From Zygnema cylindricum (taxonomy: Eukaryota; Streptophyta; Zygnematophyceae; Zygnematales; Zygnemataceae), in NCBI GenBank assembly GCA_037447655.1, contig JBBHKE010003005.1:168701-232700 (forward strand): DNA of 64,000 bases, read 5' to 3'. The first letter of the stretch is position 1; each line of letters opens with the position of its first letter. The position numbers and the translations under genes were made by a program. Shown here piece by piece: positions 59,701 through 64,000 of the stretch. The notes under the pieces were generated by a model. It saw only the letters and a program-made list of their open reading frames with translations. It was not told the DNA's origin and did no database searches.

Positions 59701-61990
59701 TCACTGTGGCTCTCGAATTCCAAAGTTCAAACACATGAGCAAAAATGTTCATTTAAAAAGAGAAGGAAGATGAACAGATGGCCATTGGAATGCAAAAAAC
59801 TTTCTTTTGAAATTTGAAAAGCCAATCGACTTGTCCACATCAAGAAGAATGACTAAAGGACACATCTACATCTGATCAGGCTAAAAACCTGGATTAAGGT
59901 TGCATTTCACTCATAATAAATTGACCTCAAATACACTAATCACTCAATCCACACTTCCCCGAGAAGTAGATCTCCCAAACTCAGGCCTTTGTCCTGATAT
60001 CATTAATTATACCAACTTGCTTTGCAAGTTATAACATATGTAAAAAAACTCAATCAGGCTCCACATACAGTTCGTTGAAATATGATTACTTCGAGGCAAT
60101 GAAGACAGCCTCCTCTCAAGTAAAACATCACAGCAATCCCATATCCTTTGCTACAAATATTGTAATACACTAGCATTTAAATCCTGCAACATTGGGGTTT
60201 ATTCACAGCTTCGACGATGTGAATGACTCAAGAACAACCGTGAAATCCCTGACCTGATAAGACATGATGCACGCTTTCTCTGTCATAAACTAGTGAATTT
60301 TGCAAAAAAAACACGACTATCCACCTACCTGTTCGTCATCTAAATGGCTTCCGTTTGAAGTCTGCCAAGACCTGCTGCTCTCGTCATAGTCAAATGGAAA
60401 GTCACTCGTGATAGTCCATCCGTATGAAACAAGAATCCAATCTCCTTGTACTTGCCGTACTTTCTCAAGAGCAATTGAAAAGTCTTGCAACAACACCACA
60501 TCAGGACTCACAAGAACGGCAATATCTGCCTCGGCTCCTCTAGCACAGCTGAACATGCTGTGAAAGAGTGGAGGGCCAAGGAAACTGCACCAACCACGAA
60601 TACTTCAAAGTGAATAAACCCTGTAAAGCCCATGAACAATTATCTACAAATCCAATAGTTTGAGAAAACGGTTGAGTAAAATGCATTGACTTGCATAGAA
60701 ATGTTAAGATTAATGGATCAATTCAAGAACACATGTAAGTAGCTTTCGCATTGATGCAAGAAGTTCACACACAAAAATAGATAATGGTTTCTCACATACC
60801 GCTTTCAAGATACCAAGTGAAATGTACTTGTGAAGATCAACGATGTCAATGCTCTGTTCAAAAATATATACGTGTATATAAAAGAAGTAGAAACCAACTG
60901 AAGCAAAACTTCCCAACGGATTATGAAACGCCAATGAATTATTATCGTATAAGATTGTTGGACGTAGAAAACTTAGGAGGGCATTGAGAGGGTAATACAG
61001 TTATATGATGAAATTGGCCGATTTTTTAGTGAATAACACATCACAATTAAACAAGAGTAATCTAGCAATTAAAACAATTCTGATCAATTTGGGCATTATG
61101 ATGCGAATGTTTTGGCAACACTACAAGGTTGAAAGGGTGATAGATAGATAGTCGCAAAAACTACAGTTACAAATACAACCAAAAGCGACCTGTAACTCCT
61201 AAATGATTGCTTTTTGCAAAAAACAAGATTGGACTAAGGGAATCCCTTAGGCTCATTGCCAGCCAAGCTATTAGCAACATTAAATTCTCAGAAACAATAA
61301 AGACGTCCTGAATTGATCAGTAAATTCACAATCATGCCAAAAGCAGAAAAGATAGAAGGAGAAATGCCACAGGCAGAAAGTCAAAAATAGGCCAATGACT
61401 GATTGCAAACCATGAAAATTGCACCTGCAGTCCACGTCTTCGTTTGCGGTCACGTGATTGCCATAGATCGTGGCAACTGTTTGCAGAGAAGGATGTCGTC
61501 CGAGAAGCACAATGCGAGGAGCCGGATGAAGACGCAACCATGAGGCCAATGCCACCCTCTGCCTCTGCTCTGCGGTACCATGGAAGGGAAAAGGAGCTGA
61601 AAATATCGCGATACGGGTGAAGCCATGGCCAGCGTGCTCCACCATACGAGAATTAGTCAACATAAAAGAGGAGTTGCAGGGACCAGGTTTTCCAGCACAT
61701 GAAGTCATGCGATGGAGCTGCCAAGTGGCGCTCAAAGAAAATGCTGCGAGAAGGAAGCCTGTGATCCAGAGAAGAGGCAAACATGGCGCCAAAGACGGCT
61801 TCCATGCAATTCCGTTTGGAGGACAGGCAAGGTCTGTCTCTGACGTGAGACTTACTCTACTCTGTGAACGACGTGCTAAAGGAGATGGAGAACTGAAGGA
61901 GCGAGAACGGTTGAGAGATGAAGGAAGCGAGTGCCAAAGCCATGTCGCACGGAGCCAAAAGAGGGGATTAGTCGACCAGGGAAAAGCCAT
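56788..61990 (-). CDS. GT77 nucleotide-sugar transferase, RAY1-like, 6 exons
   Basis: The proposed exons are 61,990-61,425, 60,584-60,329, 59,427-58,198, 57,947-57,704, 57,488-57,257 and 56,998-56,788. They sum to 2,739 bases, 912 residues plus stop, with every phase matching. The ATG at 61,990 follows an in-frame stop. A membrane anchor at about residues 67-88 (CLPLLWITGFLLAAFSLSA) predicts a type II Golgi protein. Luminal landmarks are IAIFSAPFPFHGTAEQRQ, SFLGPPLFHSMF, VVAWNTARVPLHAGVMPPF, the DxD motif in LFNDVDVYWFHNPLPE (about 734-736) and RINSGFYLARSDP near the end. CMVLHNNWVGGRHRKL and KGLWDYN close it. This order is that of plant RAY1-type GT77 arabinosyltransferases. Two oddities: intron 3 is GC-AG, and exon 3 holds about 180 extra low-complexity residues (about 426-606), making it much longer than Arabidopsis RAY1 (about 540). 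The sugar donor is inferred from family. Confidence 0.85.
59574..59602 (-). repeat. 29-bp copy of exon 3 sequence inside intron 2
   Basis: Identical to 59,200-59,228 within exon 3 (coding for the VTAIHLPTG stretch). In the intron it is flanked on the gene strand by CTTACAG before and GTTTGAG after, the look of splice sites. Confidence 0.85.
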
Positions 61991-62303
61991 GAAGGCAATG
62001 GACACGGCGTCTTAAACATTTAGACCTGATGGTTATTCACAAGGAGCGCCGACTGAGAACTAAGGATTCATAATTTCATACGGCATACGGTTGTGCAACC
62101 GATAATCAAACACCGATATTTTGAAATATCGATATTCCTCAATAATTATCGGCAATAATAATAAGTTGTATATTTCGATAATTGCCACTTCTTTCGATAT
62201 CTGGGAATAGTGTTGGGTATCGGGAAAATTCATATCACGATAAATTTGATTTTCGATATATCGAATATCGATGAGCAAACTTCTCGATATATCGTACCGA
62301 GAC
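61991..62303. other. 5' flank of the GT77 gene, ATCGATAT-rich
   Basis: From about 62,090 the sequence is dense in AATATCGATATT-type palindromic words, which resume after the hAT-like element at 63,240. This looks like an older repeat that the hAT-like element entered. No promoter motif is convincing. Confidence 0.45.
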
Positions 62304-62540
62304 CAGAGGTCGCAAACGGTCAACCGAAACCGTGACCGACCGTTAACTGACCGCCCGCGCCGGATCCGGAACGGATTCGGGGCGGTTACAGTCGGTTGAT
62401 TCACCAGGAAAAAAAAAACGGTCGGTTACCGTCGGTCAACCAAAAAACCAAAAAAAAAGAAAATTTTGTACTGTCCCTATAATCCAACATTCTTGTACTT
62501 TGTACTCTTTGGCATCGTGGAAGTACGTGACATCATGATT

Positions 62541-62995
62541 AGCGTCGCAAATCTGACCGGTACTGTAGTAAGCTATTTATTTCGCAAATCAAAGGGAACG
62601 CGACAAAGCGTCGCAAATCTGACACGGTAGTACAATATTCATTTCGCAAATCTTAGGCAACGCGACAAAGCGTCGCAAATCTGACACAATACACCGCCAA
62701 TCGCTATTAGAGTCAAGGATTAAATAGCGTCAAAAAATAATTAGCGTTATTGATTCTTATTTAGTGCCTGAGACGTGGTAGATTATGGTCCACGTCCTTA
62801 AATAGCGTTATTAAATCTATTTAAGGTTTTGGGGTCAAAATTTAGGGGCACCGTATTTAGTTATATACTCTAATAGCGATTGGCGGTGTAGTACACTATT
62901 CATTTCGCAAATCTTAGGCAACGCGACAAAGCGTCGCAAATCTAACACAGTAGTACACTATTCATTTCGCAAATCTTAGGGAACGCGACAAATTG
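62541..62995. repeat. 62-bp tandem array interrupted by a MITE
   Basis: Units contain CGACAAAGCGTCGCAAATCT and TTCATTTCGCAAATC. Period 62-66 bases, about three units left of the MITE and two right. Inside the hAT-like element. Confidence 0.87.
62690..62890. mobile_element. TA-bounded MITE copy with visible empty site
   Basis: Ends TACACCGCCAATCGCTATTA and the inverse TAGCGATTGGCGGTGTA. It sits in the array where an uninterrupted unit (62,944-62,961) reads ACACAGTAGTACAC. Here ACACAA-TA precedes and TA-GTACAC follows the element, so TA was duplicated. Confidence 0.9.
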
Positions 62996-63239
62996 TAATT
63001 ATTGGCTTATTCCGTCGTACATTGATTAATTTTGTACTTTTTCGGTTACGGGCGGGCACGGTTAGTCGCGAAAAATCAAGATTCGGTTTTTTTTTTTTCG
63101 TAAACGACGGTCGGTTAACGGTTAACAATTTTGGAGCGTGACAAAACTCGGTCGGGCGTCGGTTACTCAGGTTTTGAAAAAAAAAAACGGTCGGTTTCGG
63201 GTATGAAATTTTTTGACTTTTGCGACCTCTGACCGAGAC

Positions 63240-64000
63240 CAACAAAAAATATCGCGGTATATAGTATTTTTAAAATTATATATTTTATATAATATGTTAT
63301 TTTAGCGATGAATACAAATTGTTTGATACACCACGTACGACGAGATTTTCGCTCCGTGACTTAGGGTATATCCCCATATGCATAAGTAAGGGTTTTTTTC
63401 TGTCGTTTTCCTGTAAAACTTAGCGCCGTACTGTGTACGTTGCAACCGTACGAAGGAATCGCAAATTTGTAGAGTACAATATGGGTCATCTTCGAACTTA
63501 GGATGTACAAAAATTTGTCGTCTTGTGTTTTTCGACCCACTACCACGACAAAAAACGTCATCTTCAACCTTACGTTTAAAACACATGCGCAATGTGTTTT
63601 AAAACTAGGTATTTTCGAAAAACAAATAGGAACATATAGTCGCACGTGTCGTAATTTTCGAAAATTTCCATACGATTTCCAAGGACAAAGAAAAGTACAG
63701 AGCTTGCTATGTTTTGTCCGTTTGCAGTCCAATACGACAAAAAAAGTACACAATTTGTTTGTTTTTGCCCGTTTTCGTCCAATACGGAATTTTTTTTCGC
63801 AGGGGTCTTCAAATTCGGATGCCATTTCACGTCGATCGAACAGGAGACACAAAGGCAAAACGCATCTTTGTCAACCGTGAAACGGCACAAGTTAGAAGGC
63901 GCTACGTCTACAATGTCACGGTAAGACATGCGACGTCACAATCAGTTCCAAAAAATAACGTGCGACCACAGATTATAGACGTTGACAACCGTCACAAGTA
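63240..64000. other. Unassigned end of window
   Basis: AT-rich sequence; open frames on both strands overlap one another and show no recognised motif. Nothing is called. Confidence 0.4.

Larger units (their letters stand above)
62304..63231. mobile_element. hAT-like non-autonomous element, 928 bp, 8-bp TSD
   Basis: Ends are CAGAGGTCGCAAA and the exact inverse TTTGCGACCTCTG. ACCGAGAC flanks both sides (62,296-62,303 and 63,232-63,239). An 8-bp duplication with CAGRG-type ends is the hAT hallmark. Subterminal parts are rich in CGGTCGGTTA-type words on both sides. There is no transposase. The interior holds a tandem array and a MITE. Confidence 0.88.

Noticed and set aside
60800-60853. A 54-bp exon-like piece in intron 1 of the GT77 gene
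   Set aside because: It has AG and GT flanks, but joining exon 1 directly to 60,584 restores conserved family residues in phase, and including it breaks the phase.

Overview
This window looks like repeat-rich nuclear DNA from a streptophyte (green plant lineage). It holds two intron-bearing plant-type genes among Ty1/copia and Ty3/gypsy retrotransposons, a LINE remnant, and DNA transposons and MITEs. The two genes are a dolichol-kinase-like gene and a GT77 nucleotide-sugar transferase gene resembling RAY1. I infer a non-flowering lineage or charophyte alga only weakly, and cannot name a species. No bacterial, organellar or CRISPR features are present.

Layout. Positions 1-11,870 are a mosaic of broken copia elements. 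Three same-strand LTR units (A, B, C) share internal regions, followed by an inverted unit (E) and a further minus unit (D). Positions 11,871-21,320 hold two copies of a second copia lineage. One is split by a solo LTR (12,027-13,460) with a perfect 5-bp target duplication, and both carry an internal tRNA-like sequence. Positions 21,326-30,400 are mostly unassignable DNA with a dispersed repeat, a 602-bp TIR element and several MITEs.

Positions 30,499-34,154 (minus) carry six well-spliced exons for the N-terminal 282 residues of a dolichol-kinase-like membrane protein. The catalytic C-terminal half was not found. About 190 bp upstream of its ATG begins a large TIR-ended element (34,346 to 38,224 or 42,416). 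It holds nested MITEs, an AT-rich minisatellite whose units switch orientation, and a 1.43-kb segment present twice. Between the two copies lie an exon-like piece of an amidotransferase-type gene and an exon-like piece of a SET-domain methyltransferase-type gene.

Positions 43,675-53,036 are a structurally complete but decayed Ty3/gypsy element (two LTRs, PBS, PPT, 5-bp TSD) inserted into the end of a LINE-like ORF. It is itself interrupted by a 1.55-kb insertion that carries a 20-bp minisatellite and a MITE.

Positions 56,788-61,990 (minus) are a six-exon gene encoding a 912-residue type II membrane glycosyltransferase. Upstream of it, 62,304-63,231 is a hAT-like non-autonomous element with an 8-bp TSD, holding a tandem array into which a MITE inserted. 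Intact array units show the empty site and indicate a TA target duplication.

The two genes would both act in the endomembrane system (dolichyl phosphate synthesis at the ER; glycan or cell-wall glycosylation in the Golgi). Nothing in the sequence shows that they are co-regulated. All domain calls are by eye; no database search was run.
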